A DNA stretch of 64,000 nucleotides from Aquarana catesbeiana. Taxonomy: Eukaryota > Chordata > Amphibia > Anura > Ranidae. The notes under the pieces were generated by a model. It was not told the origin of the DNA. It did no database searches and saw only the letters and a program-made list of their open reading frames with translations. Numbering within the stretch: position 1 is the stretch's first letter; every line of letters starts with the position of its first letter. The stretch spans positions 52,340,065 through 52,404,064 of the forward strand of contig NC_133327.1 of assembly GCF_042186555.1 (NCBI RefSeq). Direction: 5' to 3'. The position numbers were made by a program, and so were the translations under genes. Shown here piece after piece: positions 11,480 to 24,194 of this stretch.

Positions 11480-12409
11480 GTGAGGCTCTTTATCTTCTCA
11501 AATGGTAAAGCCGCCCATTCCTCTTGGCAAAAAGCCTCCAGTTTCTGTAAATTCTTGGGCTCTCTTGCATGAACTGCACATTTGAGATCTGCCCAGTGTG
11601 GCTCAATAATATTGAGGTCAGGAGACTAAGATGGCCACTCCACGACCTTAACTTTATTCTGCTGTAGCCAATGACAGGTCGACTTGGCCTTGTGTTTTAG
11701 ATCATTATCATGTTGGAATGTCCAAGTACGTCCCATGTGCAGCTTCCTGGCTGATCAATGCAAATGTTCCTCCAGTATTTTTTGATAACATACTGCATTC
11801 ATCTTGCCATCAATTTTGACCAAATTTCCTGTGCCTTTGTAGCTCACACATCCCCAAAACATCAGCGATCCACCTCCGTGTTTCACAGTAGGAATGGTGT
11901 ACCTTTCATCATAAGCTATGTTGACTCCTCTCCAAATGAAGCGTTTATGGTTGTGGCCAAAAAGCTCAATTTTGGTCTCATCACTCCAAATGACTTTATG
12001 TCAGAAGGTTTGAGGCTGGTCTCTGTGCTGTTTGGCGTATTGTAAGTGGGATACTTTGTGGCAGCCCATCTTTCTTCAAGTGTCTCCTTATTGTGCATCT
12101 TGAAACAGCCACACCACATGTTTTCAGAGAGTCCTGTATTTCACCTGAAGTTATTTGTGGGTTTTTCTTTGCATCCAAAACAATTTTCCAGGCAGTTGTG
12201 GCTGAAATTTTAGTTGGTCTACCTAACTGTGGTTTGGTTACAACAGAACCCCTCATTTTCCAATTCTTGATTAGAGTTTGGACACTGCTGATTGGCATTC
12301 TGATTGGCATTCTCAATTCCTTGGATATCTTTGTATATCCCTTTTCTGTTTTATACAGTCCAGCTACCTTTTGCCGCAGATCTTTTGACAATTCTTTTGC
12401 TTTCCCCAT
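11480..12409 (-). pseudogene. Tc1 DD34E transposase B (broken)
   Basis: Start Met at 12409, 'MGKAKELSKDLRQKVAGLYK', followed by a helix-turn-helix region in an uninterrupted 137-residue frame. A 12-bp tandem duplication (GATTGGCATTCT twice, about 12291-12314) inserts four residues, seen as 'MPIRMPIS'. After 'LKKDGLPQ' the frame shifts. Downstream, 'IWSDETKIELFG' (first Asp) is readable near 11965-11995, and 'SPDLNIIEPHW' with the catalytic Glu near 11600-11630, just after an in-frame TAG. Several disruptions; inactive. Confidence 0.85.
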
Positions 12410-12607
12410 GACTCAGAATCCAGAAACGTCAGTGCAGCACTGGATGGAAGGTGTAAGGGTCTGTCAGGAGTCCAGAAACCCATTGACCTTTTAAACACAC
12501 ACTCTAATTACAAGCAAACAGATCACACGTGAGGATGGTTACCTTTAATAGCCATTCAAACCCCTTTGTGTCAACTTGTGTGCATTTTATCAGGCCAAAA
12601 TCACCAG

Positions 12608-14508
12608 CAGTGGCGGAATTATAGGGGTCGCAACAGTCGCAAGTGCGACTGGGCCCTGTAGTTCTCCGCCACTTCAGGGGGCCCATCAGCCGCCTGCCCG
12701 CCGGCCGTGTGAGGGGTCCGCCCGCCCGCCGTGTGAGGGGCCCACCTGACTGTCCGGAGGTGTGTGTGTGTGTGTGTCTCCATCATGTTTCACTGTGTCG
12801 GGAGGGAGGGGGGCTTTCACCCGCTACGCCGGCTGCACGAGAAGCGCTGAGCTGAGGCCTGAGGGACTGTGGACAATGAAGCACACCAATTCACTGAAGG
12901 CGGGGGAGGAGCTCTGCGCAGTGTGCAGTACCTACGGCGGCGTGTGACCTGTCCTGAGGCAAGCAAAGCATCCTGGGCTGGAGGAGCGCCGATTCCGAAG
13001 GATTGTTTCGGACTTCTGAGGAGGGGGAATCGATCGATTGATTGGCGGTAAGTCCCCATTTTGCACTCCAATCGATCTATCCCAACCTCCACCACCTCTG
13101 CGGCTCTGCCTCTTACTGATCCCATCCCCCCTCCACCACCACTGATCTCATCCCTATCCCTCCCACCCCCCATCACCTCTACAACAGAGGAGATGGGGGG
13201 TGGGGGGACACAGACTGCATTGGTGACACCGGCTGCACTGGGGACACCGGCTGCACTGGGGACACCGACTGCACTGGGGACACAGGTGGACACAGGCAGG
13301 CTGCATTGGGGACACCGGCTGCATTGGGGACACCGGCTGCACTGGGGACACAGGTGGACACGGGCAGGCTGCACTGGGGACACCGACTGCACTGGGGACA
13401 CAGGTGGACACGGGCAGGCTGCATTGGGGACACCGGCTGCACTGGGGACACAGGCTGCACTGGGGACACAGGCTGCACTGGGGACACAGGTGGACACGGG
13501 CAGGCTGCATTGATGACACTGGCTGCACTGGGGACACAGACTGCATTGGTGACACAGACTGCACTGGGAACACAGACTGCACTGGGAACACAGACTGCAC
13601 TGGGAACACAGACTGCACTGGGAACACAGGTGGACACGGGCAGGCTGCATTGGTGACACCGGCTGCATTGGTGACACCGACTGCACTGGGAACACAGACT
13701 GCACTGGGAACACAGACTGCACTGGGAACACAGACTGCACTGGGGACACTGCATTGGTGACACCGGCTGCATTGGTGACACCGGCTGCATTGGGGACACC
13801 GGCTGCATTGGGGACACCGACTGCACTGGGGACACCGACTGCACTGGGGACACTGACTGCACTGGGGACACAGGTGGACATGGACAGGCTGCATTGGTGA
13901 CACCGGCTGCACTGGGGACACCTGCTGCACTGGGGATACAGGTGGACACAGGCAGGCTGCATTGGTGACACTGGCTGCACTGGGGACACCGGCTGCACTG
14001 GGGATACCGACTGCATTGGTGACCCCGGCTGCACTGGGGACACCGGCTGCACTGGGGACACAGGTGGACACGGGCAGGCTGCACTGGTGACACAGACTGC
14101 ACTGGGGACACAGGTGGACACGGGCAGGCTGCACTGGTGACACAGACTGCACTGGGGACACAGGTGGACACGGGCAGGCTGCATTGGTGACACTGGCTGC
14201 ACTGGGGACACAGGTAGACACGGGCAGGCTGCATTGGTGACACTGGCTGCACTGGGGACACCGGCTGCACTGGGAACACCGGCTGCACTGGGGACACAGG
14301 TGGACACGGGCAGGCTACATTGGTGACACTTTCTGCATTGGTGACACTGGCTGCACTGGGGACAGTTACGGTAAGTTAAAAATCAGAAACAGAAATGTTT
14401 TACTTTGTTGTACAGTGGAAAAAATATGGTATCAAAATCATGCTTTTCGGGGGGGGGGCCTTCATGATTTCTTGCACCGGGGCCCTGAGGTTTCTAGTTA
14501 CGCCTCTG
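12608..14508. mobile_element. Non-autonomous hAT element with large minisatellite
   Basis: Ends CAGTGGCGGAATTATAGGGG on the left and TTTCTAGTTACGCCTCTG on the right, with a perfect 8-bp duplication ATCACCAG (12600-12607 and 14509-14516). The left ~600 bp is GC-rich unique sequence; the right is the minisatellite. No transposase is present. It is inserted in Tc1 B. Confidence 0.9.
13208..14365. repeat. 18-bp-based minisatellite inside the hAT element
   Basis: About 60 units derived from GCTGCACTGGGGACACCG, with longer variants carrying ACAGGTGGACACGGGCAG. The period is a multiple of three and contains no stop, so several overlapping frames of up to ~500 Cys/Pro/Val-rich codons stay open. I do not regard these as genes. 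Confidence 0.95.
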
Positions 14509-14692
14509 ATCACCAGGGTATGTAAACTGTTGATCAGGGTCATTTGGGTAGTTTCTCTTGTGATTATGATTTAAAAAGAGTAAACAAAGTTGATTGGTAA
14601 TACATGGCTTCAGCCAAACACTAACCATGAGTGAAAGAAAAGTCTTTGTGTTATCAATCATAATCTCTGAAAAATGGCCAATAAATCATAAA

Positions 14693-14949
14693 TTTAGCCA
14701 GTAGCCAATAGCTTCCATCTCATACTTGCTTCAGAGCATGCATAGTTTTTGGTCTGTCGGAAGAGCACAAGCGTTTTTTCCGATAGGAATTGGTTCCATC
14801 GGAAATATTTAGAACATGTTCCATTTCTAGGTCCGTCAGAATTTTTGAAGAAAAAAGTCTGATGAGGCATACGCACGATCGGAATAGACGATGAAAAGCT
14901 TCCGTCGGACTTTTTATGTCAGACATTCCGCTTGTGTGTACGCGGCTTA
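14693..14949. mobile_element. Harbinger-type MITE fragment
   Basis: The 3' part of the family seen at 1094-1539: it starts inside the element at 'AGCCAGTAGCCAATAGC' and ends 'GTGTGTACGCGGC' followed by TTAA. The left half is missing. It separates Tc1 B from the L1 3' end. Confidence 0.75.
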
Positions 14950-14950
14950 A

Positions 14951-15744
14951 GAGAAACCACTGTTAAACTCTTTACAAGATGGTACCTTACACACACTAAA
15001 TTGCAAACCATTTTTCCATCTGTTCCATCAACATGTTTTAGAGGTTGTCAACTTCTGGATCCTTTTCACATATTTTTGGGGAATGTGACAAAATTTCACA
15101 TATATGGAAACAAATTGAAAATTTTTCCACAACTATCTCCGGTATTCATATTAACCTTACCTTAAATAATTGCCTATTATTTACTACCATCCCAGATATC
15201 GCTATACCACATATGAGACTTATTCACACGATATGTGTCGCCATTCATTGGTTAATTGCATTCCACTGGAAATCCTCCCCATTTCCTATTGACCAGTTGA
15301 AGACAAGATTAAATACAATCAATTTTATGGAAAAAACATTCCACATTCTGTATAATTCTACACAATTTTATGAAAATAAATGGGATCCCTGGTTTGAACA
15401 TTCTCAAATTGTATTTCAATCCATAGACAATTAATTTTATAAGTCTCATATTCAGCATAAGGATATAAGTTACACAATAGATTTAAATACAATATACCAC
15501 TTTGTGACTTAAAATATCCCTTTTTAGACTAAACCACAATCTAAAATAAACTGATATTAAAAAATGTATTACTAATACCGATGTTTTATGTCTGTATAAG
15601 AAATTTCATATTCTGTTGTTACAATGCTGTTTTATAACCTATTGAATACAATTTTACAATGTGTCACTTAATGTTCTGTATATTTGATATGCAATATTCT
15701 TTTGTACCACCATATTTCCCTGAATAAAAGTTTGTATAGAAAAA
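14951..15744 (+). pseudogene. L1-type LINE fragment, 3' end with poly-A tail
   Basis: Plus-strand translation gives the L1 ORF2 C-terminus: 'VKLFTRWYLTHTKLQTIFPS', then in another frame 'HIFGECDKISHIWKQIENF' and onward to 'WDPWFEHSQIVFQSIDN' and a stop near 15434. About 300 bp of 3' UTR follows with AATAAA at 15723 and a short A tail. The following sequence repeats the 15-bp flank found before 5040, so this is probably the 3' end of that same insertion. Confidence 0.8.
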
Positions 15745-15759
15745 AAAAAGTAGAATGTA

Positions 15760-16249
15760 GGGTTAAATCAGAAATTTATAGCAAAGAAATGAATTCCTTT
15801 CCAGTGGTGATGAAGGGCAGGTTCCAATAAAACACAAGATACACCGCAAGAATCCTGTGTCATTTCTGGTGAAGTCATCTCTGTCTAACTGATTCAGTAA
15901 TGATACAAGATTCTTCGCTGACTCTCTGCTGTTGCTGGGGAATCAGGAGAAGGTCACCCAATAAAATTTTACACAGTACAATGTTCTAGCTATGTACACA
16001 CTTTTTCTGTAGTTACTCAAATATAATAAAGGCCGATCTAAGCTCAAACCTCGTATTTCAGTTTTGAATTCTGATCTGCAACCTGAATCACATACAGGCT
16101 TTTTATACTGCTAGAGTACCTCACTGGTGATAAATTCACCAGAATATTCAAAGTCCAAATCACACAATTATGATAAATTATGGTGTCTGTTGATGCTTTA
16201 TATACTGTATATATCCTATAGTATAGTAAATATAAGTTGTAGAAACCTG
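15760..16249. other. Interval with no recognised feature
   Basis: AT-rich sequence after the L1 flank. No coding potential, tandem repeat or inverted ends that I can name. Confidence 0.5.
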
Positions 16250-16644
16250 AATGTCCCAGCTACAGTATTTAAGTTTATTGGACATCCCATTCCAAAGCTA
16301 TGAACATTAATATGGAGTTGCCCCCCCCCCCCCCCTGTGGCTAAAATAGCTTTCACATTTCTGGGAGGGCTTTCCACAAGGTTTTGGAGTATCTCTTAGG
16401 GAATTTGCGCAGATGTTGCCAAAAGAGAAATTTTAAGGTCAAGTCCTGATGGTGGATGAGAAGACCTGGTATACAATCAGGTCTCAATACATCCATTTAG
16501 CATCTGACTGATGATACTTGTGAGGTCAATAAGGTTTCTGTTGAGGATATAGGAAAATTTAGCTACAGTATTTGAGTTGGACATACCAATTTTGCAAACT
16601 GTCAGCTGCAAAAGGCCTAGCTTGGAATTAGGGGGCCTCTTATA

Positions 16645-16715
<71 letters not shown>

Positions 16716-17060
16716 GTGAATGAATATTTGCACTTGATGGCCCCAAAAAGTCTTTTTGCACAAGGTATCTTTGAAGTTTTTGTCTGTTACCAAGTCATGT
16801 TATAGGTGTATAATAGGTTGAGGTAAGGATGCCATGAAGGTGACTAAAGCTCCTTTAGACCACGCTCAGCAAACCATATCTTTATGCAGCTGGCTTTGTA
16901 CACTAGGGCACAGTCATCCTGGAACAGAAAAGGGCCTTTATTAAACTGTTACCACAAGGTTGGAAGCCTACAATTGTTTAAAATGTGTTTGTATGCTGTA
17001 GGATTAACAGTGGCCTTCCCTGGAAACACCTAAACTGATTGTTTGACTACATAGTCTATA
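16250..17060 (-). pseudogene. Decayed Tc1-type transposon relic
   Basis: Minus-strand blocks resemble the end of a Tc1-family transposase of the type also seen at 57270-57485: the segment near 16900-16980 complements 'CAACCTTGTGGTAACAG...AAAGGGCCTTTTCTGTTCCA', and 16290-16420 corresponds to the C-terminal coding and 3' end ('GGAAAGCCCTCCCAGAAATG'). Many stops and indels. An (ATCT)n tract has expanded within it. Confidence 0.6.
16647..16716. repeat. (ATCT)n microsatellite
   Basis: About 17 uninterrupted ATCT tetranucleotide repeats. Confidence 0.98.
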
Positions 17061-17276
17061 ATAAACAAATAATTGGGAGCTTTGGAAATTGAAGACTTTT
17101 GCATGGAAATGGATTTTCATATGTAATGGAAAATGTCAATATTGGAGTCTGTGAGAAAGGTAAGCGGCTAATAAATAATCCAAACCACCAATACCCACCT
17201 AAAACTGGAATATCTATGGTAGAAAAGGATTTGTTTAATAAAGAAGCCTCATGCCTTTTTACATGTGGATACTAAG
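17061..17276. other. Short unannotated interval
   Basis: AT-rich sequence with no recognised coding or repeat structure. Confidence 0.4.
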
Positions 17277-17455
17277 GGGTTGTTTTACTATAATTGGAAA
17301 GTGCAAAATCTGGTGGAGCACTGCATTAAATCCAATCAGCTTCCAGTTTTTTGTTTTTTTTTGTCAAAGCTTAATTGAACAAGTTAGAAGCTGATTGGTC
17401 ACCATGCACAACTGCACCAGATTTTGCACTCTCCAGTTTTAGTATATCAACCGCT
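17277..17455. mobile_element. Small MITE with ~38-bp inverted ends
   Basis: Left end GGTTGTTTTACTATAATTGG followed by AAAGTGCAAAATCTGGTG; the right end is the inverted counterpart (CACCAGATTTTGCACT...TATATCAACC). Non-coding, about 180 bp. Confidence 0.75.
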
Positions 17456-17456
17456 A

Positions 17457-17743
17457 AGGGGTCTATTTATAAACGTTTGTTGGGTGAACGTCGCACACAT
17501 TCATGCAGGCTGCACAAAATTTGTTTGTAATTTCTACAATAGATTCATTCCTGATGGTCCTGTATAGGACAATGCTGTATAGTTTCTCATTGAGAGATTT
17601 CAGAAAACTATACCGCATTTTAGGCCACTAGATGGTGCTGACAATCATAAGAATATATCTATTACATAAATTAGGGCCCAAATTTGTGCCGCTGGCATGA
17701 ATGTGAGTGATACTTATCCAAGGTATGTTTATAAATAGACCCT
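17457..17743. mobile_element. Small MITE with inverted GGGTCTATTTATAAA ends
   Basis: Left GGGGTCTATTTATAAACG, right TTTATAAATAGACCC. Non-coding. A partial relative occurs at 1544-1610. Confidence 0.7.
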
Positions 17744-20700
17744 CCACACAACAGTTCCCTGGGCCTAAAAAAGGATTGTTTGTTTTTGAAATTCAGGACT
17801 CTGATCTGATGTGTAGGGTGAAAACATAAGGCCTCCAGCCAAAATACTACCGTACCGCTGACTGAGGGGCCTTGATAAAAACAAAGTGCATTGGGTAGGT
17901 CATGTTATGATGCTGTGGTCACTTATTTTATGGCTTTTTATAATTATTTTAGCAGAAACTTTTGATACTGTCCCAGAAATCCCCAATCTTGGTGCATAGA
18001 GGCTTGGCCATACATGGTTCAGTCGGCTGAATGAAAAAATCTGAACTGATTCCCCTATCCACCTTGAATTTAAGGTGGATGGGGGAAATCCTCCCCACTG
18101 AACTATTGTATTCTAACATTGTATTCTTCCGCTGTCAGAATACATAGATCAACGCTGCAGCCATTTGTTGCATGTACTGATCAAGCGGCTTTTATCCGAC
18201 AGAATGGTGAAACAGAAGTCAATTGGTAGATTGACTTCTGTTCAACTACAGTGGCCAGACATAGATCAAAATTCAGCTGGTCCCTGCCAAACTTCAATCC
18301 ATCTATGGGCACCTTTAGGAGTGAAAGGGATTCCCAAACTCCCAGGGAGGAAAGTATCTCACAGATTATAAGCAACTCACAAAGGCCAGAACAAAGAGGA
18401 CATGGCTGGAAACACCAGAGCACACATTAAACTTCATCCGTGTAGTCCTACCTCTCCAATAAGTGGGACCACTCATGAAGCATTGTGGAAGAGGTATACT
18501 GTTGATTTACATTAGCTCATGTCTATTATGGAAATCAGCCACAAGTCCCTATCCCTCCATTGTCTTGATAAAGTATACCTTTACTCAAGTGGGGTGTGAC
18601 ACCCCTTCCTACTGTTGCAATTATGAATGTTGGGCATCATTCAATCCAAAAAAAGGAATGGCTAGGAGAACATAGTAGGCAGCTTTAGAGTCCTGTCCTT
18701 GCAGGCAGGATGTTTTTGAGTTAAGAATACATTCTTGAATAACATTTAAAAAATATAATTTCTTAAATCAAACTTTAAACTGATTATTTCCTGAATAGGG
18801 CTATACATTTGGGAAAGAGGCTGTAGTTTCCTTTTAAATCTGTAGGATTTTTTTGCAATGCGATTACAATAAGCGCAGTGACATGACATGATCCTCAGGC
18901 AACAATTAAGCCAATTTATTAGCAAATATGTTCCTTGAAGAAGATAAAAAGCAAGAAGAAGGTAAATTTCCTGTTATTTTAGAAATCGTCATCCAGTTCC
19001 TGCAAGTAACAAATGCATTAGTACCATGCGAGACACCAATCAATTTACATTAATGGGAGAAGCCGCCAAGAAAAAGACAATTACTACAATGAAAATAACT
19101 GCTCACTGACAGTAAATACAATAAAGGGAAAGAGAGCACTCCCACAAAGGAAGAGGTCAACAGGCCCAAAGTGAAGCTGGACTTTATATGAAAGGGAATG
19201 TATTGTTCTTTGAGAGTTTATTGGCTAAGCATGTCAACAAATCAGCTTGATGCAAATTATCCAATGTGTATAGATGGTTTAAAACAGACCTTCACCCTTT
19301 TTTTTAATGATGCTCTCCCCTGCCTCCTCTCCCTCCCTGTAACAGAATTGCAAAAAAGAAAAAGATTTTTTTTAACTCCTTTGCACCTAAGGGTAAAACA
19401 AGTCTAAATGCCTAGCACAATTTTTCAACTTTGACAAAAATCGTACATATCATCACAACTACTTTGTGCATACAGGTGAATTATACCTTGTTTTTTCAGT
19501 ACATAATGGCCTTTCATTTGGTTAAATAGTAATAGGAAAACAGGAAAACTGGCCCAAAATAGTAAAAAAAAAAAAATTTTTTTTTAAATTTAGCTATATA
19601 TTTCCTGCTACTACAATAACCTTTCACCAAAGAACAACCCAAATTAAATTTTCCTGCTCCCGACGATCGCAGTGATGCCACATATGTGTATGCTAGTTGT
19701 TGTATGTGCCCGTAGTACAGCCTAAAAACAATAGTGCACAGTTTGCCTTTTTTTTTATCCTACCTAAAACACACTGACACTAACTGACCCCGATATTAAT
19801 AAAACAAAGTTTAAAAAAATCTGTCCAAAAAAAAAAAAAATACTGACCTTGACCCAAACACTAACCCTGGCATTGACCTAGATCAAATCTTGATCTAGGT
19901 ATTTTTTTTAGTTTTTTATTTATTTCTATTGTTTAATTAATTAATTTTTTTTTTTTTTTTTTACACACACTTTTTTTTCTCTGCAAAGAGAGAGAGATAC
20001 ATTGTATCTCACTCATCAGTTCTTTATTCTGCCTGCTTTCCAGCTAAGCCTAGTTTTGCATGAAGTACTGAGGGCTTTTCTCTGGATCTTACCTTGCAAT
20101 CAGTACCTGCCACTCCTGGTTCAGCTGAGGCAGTTTACCTAATCAGCTGGGTATAAAACACTGCCTCACTCTGAGGGCTTTGTCAGCTAATTGTCTCTAT
20201 CATTGCCAAAGGTGCCTGTGTTCCAAGACTGACCCTGGCTTTGTTCTTTGTTAATTCTGACTTCTGGAATCCCTGACTACGGCTTTACCTCAACTATCCT
20301 TTGGCAAATTCCTGTCAAGCCCCCCCCATGCACAGATTCACAGCCCAGGTAGCTTCTTACCTTGTTACCATGGGCTGTGTGTATTTACAAGGGTGAGCAT
20401 ACATCTCTGCACTATGGACTCCAACCAAGGTAAGCCCTTACAGGCTCCATATTTGCGCACACTTGGTGTAAAAAGTTTAAGTTTATTTTTTAAATCTATT
20501 TTTTTTCCAAACGTTTAGGTCAATCATTCCCACCTGGGATCTGTTGCTGAGTTTATGCGTATCCAAACAGTCCTATTGTGTATGGGGGCGGGGAGGGGGG
20601 GTACAATCATTTATTGTCTTGGGGGTATCATCCCTCTAATCTATAGAAGTAGGGGTGCATCAAAACTGGGGCTTTAATTATACCACCCAGGGTGTAGTAC

Positions 20701-21437
20701 AAACACAAAAAATGCAAAAATCTAAATACTTTACTTTGGACATATCCATTAAAAGACAATTTTAAAACCAATTATAGAAAATAGCCATCTGAAGTATGCG
20801 TAGTCTTGAAATCAAACTATAAGGTCGACGCATTTTACAGGGAACCCCACTTTATCAGGACCTGGTATCTCAATTTAAAAATGCTTTGTTGGTAAGTGGT
20901 TAGTGGCAAGGTCTGTTGGGCTCAAGGGGAGACACCAATTCCAGATCACTTCACAACCAGAACCAGGGGTTATATATGTCTAAAACCCCATAGTAGGCTT
21001 CTATCTTATCTGTCTAGAATGAGAGGGGGGACTAGAATATGCAGTTCATGGACTAGTATTTGCTCTTAGCACAGAGTGTTAATGACCTGCATTGCCGTGT
21101 ATATCAAAAAGATAGGGAAGTTTATTCAACCGCCTCCTGGGATTTTTAGGTCACTTTTCCCAGTAAGCAGATCATGGGATTGCATGCATGCGCAGAAAAG
21201 ACGTGGATGTCTGCCAGGATGGGTCCGCGGTGCGTCTACACAAGTGCTAAGGGTTTTGTTCATACACAGACATGTCACAGGAGTCTTCCGGGTCACCGTA
21301 GACCTGGCAAAGATCCCTTCAGCATGTCTGCGCATGCAGCAGAAATTAATTCAAGATGGCGGCACTGGAGAACAGCAGGGTAGGGAAGAACTTTTCCTAC
21401 AAGCAAGACAATGCTGGAATCTATTGACTAGTAAGTA

Positions 21438-21471
<34 letters not shown>

Positions 21472-21513
21472 TACGTGGACAATTATTAAGATTGAAAATT
21501 TTTATTTTTGATA
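17744..21513. other. Low-density interval, mostly unrecognised
   Basis: No coding region supported. Poly-T/A tracts occur near 19570, 19825, 19945 and 21435. A stretch at 20820-20870 with 'GGTCGACGCATTTTACAGGG' looks like a DNA-transposon end, but I cannot define its borders. A TATAAAA near 20153 has no gene after it. Confidence 0.4.
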
Positions 21514-21785
<272 letters not shown>

Positions 21786-21786
21786 G

Positions 21787-21875
<89 letters not shown>
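21787..21875. repeat. (TA)n microsatellite
   Basis: About 43 TA repeats immediately after the palindrome's right arm. Confidence 0.98.
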
Positions 21876-21879
<4 letters not shown>

Positions 21880-22223
21880 AACCTGGGGAACAGGTAGCAG
21901 GTACAAAGCTCCCTGGGATGAGCAGTCTTTCAGGCACAGATACCAAATCCAGTGAAGTAGTGACAAACAGTGCGGTGTTTATTTGTGATATATACAAGTC
22001 CTATATACAGGTGCTGTACAGTGTTCCAAAAACAAATAGGAACAAAAATAGCCAAAACAAAACCTAGCCGTGTCTCGGCACTAACTACACAATATTTACA
22101 GATCCTAACTACCAGGCTGAGCAAGCCTACAGCTTGTCAGCTTCCACATACCTTTTTGCTCTCCTACACAGAAGTTGTCTGAGTATTCCAGGCCAAGAGC
22201 AAAGGCTGTCTGCTAAGGTGAGC

Positions 22224-22737
22224 TTAAAGGGGTTGTAAAGGTAAAAATTTTTTCACCTTAATGCATTCTATGCATTAAGGTGAAAAAACTTTTGACAATA
22301 CCGCCGCCCCCAGGCCCCCCGTTTTACTTACCTGACGCCTCGAATCTTCGCTGCTCGTCCTCGTCATCTTCATTGCAGCTTAGCCTGGTCGCTGATTGGC
22401 TGCAGTGGATGGATTGAAAGCAGCGCAGCCATTGGCTTGCGCTGCTGTCAATCACATCCGATGATGCGGCGCGCCGGGGGGCGGGGCCGAGTGATACAGC
22501 GAGCGGCTATAGCCGCCGGCTGTATCACGGGAGCGCGCCCGCAAGCACTCACCACCATGCGAGGGAGCTCGCATTAAGGTGGTAAATGCTTGCGGGGAGG
22601 AGCTGAAACAGCCGCCGAGGGACCCCAGAAGACCAGGTTCGGGGCCACTCTGTGCAGAACAAGCTGCACAGTGAAGGTAAGTATAACATGTTTGTTATTT
22701 AAAAAAAAAAAAAATCTTACCTTTACAACCCCTTTAA
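22224..22737. mobile_element. TTAA-flanked MITE with subterminal hairpin
   Basis: TTAA at both borders, with inverted ends AAAGGGGTTGTAAAGGTAAA / TTACCTTTACAACCCCTTT. A second hairpin (TTTTTCACCTTAATGCATTC with its complement, 22249-22290) lies just inside the left end. The interior is GC-rich and non-coding. TTAA duplication is typical of piggyBac and Kolobok; I cannot decide between them. Confidence 0.75.
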
Positions 22738-23708
22738 ATTAGCCTGGGGGAGAGGACCAAGACCTGAACTGGACCATGGATCAGAGATCCCTGAACATGT
22801 ATGAGAGGAGCCTGGGAGATGTATAAACCCCGAACAGGACTTTTCCTGGCTCTCTCTGGGATGCTCTGCTAATATATATATATATATATATATATATGGG
22901 CAGATATATTATATGCATTAATGGAGCATTTTTGCTGCGCTTTTGCGTTTGCAGTGTGCATTTTTTAAAGGACTTGTGACTCAAAAAACTGCACTAAAAA
23001 TGCTTTGAGGGTGCGTTTTTGAGGCAATTTCAAGGTGTTTTTGTGGCGGTTCCCATTAATTTCAATGGGGTGGAGCGTTTTTTGTGTTTTTTTTTTTTTT
23101 TTTAACTGACCAAACATGCTTCAGAAATGTGGTACCACAACAGAAGCGCATCGCTCCAGTGTGAACACATACATAGAATTTAAAGGGAAGCATTTTTCTT
23201 AAGCTTTTTAGGCACTTTTTTTTATGCAAACGAGCTTCAAAAACTCCTGTGAGAGCAGTTTTAGGCTTTAATGTTGTCATTTAAAAAAAAAACTAATACA
23301 TTTCATACTTGCCTGCTCTGTGGCATGGTTTTGCACAAAGTAGCCCCGATTCTCTTTTTGGGTCCCCCACCAGGGGTCCTGGCTTCCCCCCTGCTGTGTG
23401 CTCCCAATAGCAAGCCTCTTATCCATTTACACTCAGCTCAGCCCCGCCCACTGCTTTCTCCTCATTGGCTCACTGGCTGTGATTGACAGGAGCAGGAGCC
23501 GCTGCTGTGTGAGTCAATGAGGAGATGGATTGAGATTGGGCTCAGTTAAGTATTGGGGGGGCTGTGGGGAGCTGCAACCTGAAGGTTTTTTACCTTTATG
23601 CATAGAATGCATGAAAGTAAAAAACCTTTTGCCTTTAGAACTACTTTAACTTAAGAAGTAGATATAAAAGACACAAAAGAATGGAGCTCTATTTTCATTT
23701 ATACATCA
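22738..23708. other. Interval with repeat debris
   Basis: A (TA)14 tract at 22871-22898. From 23585 to 23635 there is a hairpin (TTACCTTTATGCATAG with its inverted copy) like the subterminal hairpin of the element at 22224, suggesting a decayed relative. No coding potential. Confidence 0.45.
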
Positions 23709-24194
23709 TTAAAGTGGTGTTCCGGCCAAAATGATACTTTTTAAATAAAAATACCCTTATAATACACAAGTTTAATGTATTCTAGTAAAGCTAATATGTA
23801 AACTAAGGTCTGTTTTGTTAGTTTATAGCAGTAGTTTGTTATTTTATAAACTTACAGCAGGCCGTGGCCATCTTAAGTCTGGGCATCTGCAGCCAGATTG
23901 TATTTCTTCCTGGATCTCATCCTTGCAGATCTTGCACAAGCAGTGTAATAGGTTTCAGGTCAGGTTTCCATAGCAACGGCAGTGTCAGAGGAAGTTGCCG
24001 CCCCTTCCCAGAAGGCATTGCAAACAGGAAATGATGCGATGGGCCACGGCCAGGGAGGAGGAAGTGAAAAATGTATACAGCAGATATACAGTAGGTGCTG
24101 AGAAAAAAAATAAAAAAATATCCAATTTGTTTACAGTGCACAGTTTAGTGAGGGATGCCGAAGAGTTGTAAAAGTGGGTGGAACTCCACTTTAA
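23709..24194. mobile_element. TTAA-flanked MITE
   Basis: TTAA at both borders and inverted ends AAAGTGGTGTTCCGGCC / GGTGGAACTCCACTTT. Non-coding, 486 bp. Confidence 0.7.

Larger units (their letters stand above)
11199..14692 (-). mobile_element. Tc1-type transposon B, interrupted by a hAT element
   Basis: Left terminal repeat begins CAGTTGTGCTCATGAGTTTA and runs to about 11400 ('GATCAAAAGTTTACATACCC'). The inverted counterpart lies at 14516-14690 ('GGTATGTAAACTGTTGATCA' onward). The last ~25 bp of the right end are missing where a Harbinger fragment begins. The hAT at 12608-14508 is inserted near the right terminal repeat with its own 8-bp duplication. Without it the Tc1 is about 1.6 kb. Confidence 0.85.

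Noticed and set aside
12817..14307. Overlapping Cys/Pro-rich open frames up to 496 codons on the minus strand
   Set aside because: They coincide with an 18-bp-based minisatellite; the period is a multiple of three and lacks stops, so all frames stay open. No non-repeat domain is encoded.
20140..20300. TATAAAA-like promoter followed by an open stretch
   Set aside because: No coding region, splice pattern or element structure follows that I can support.
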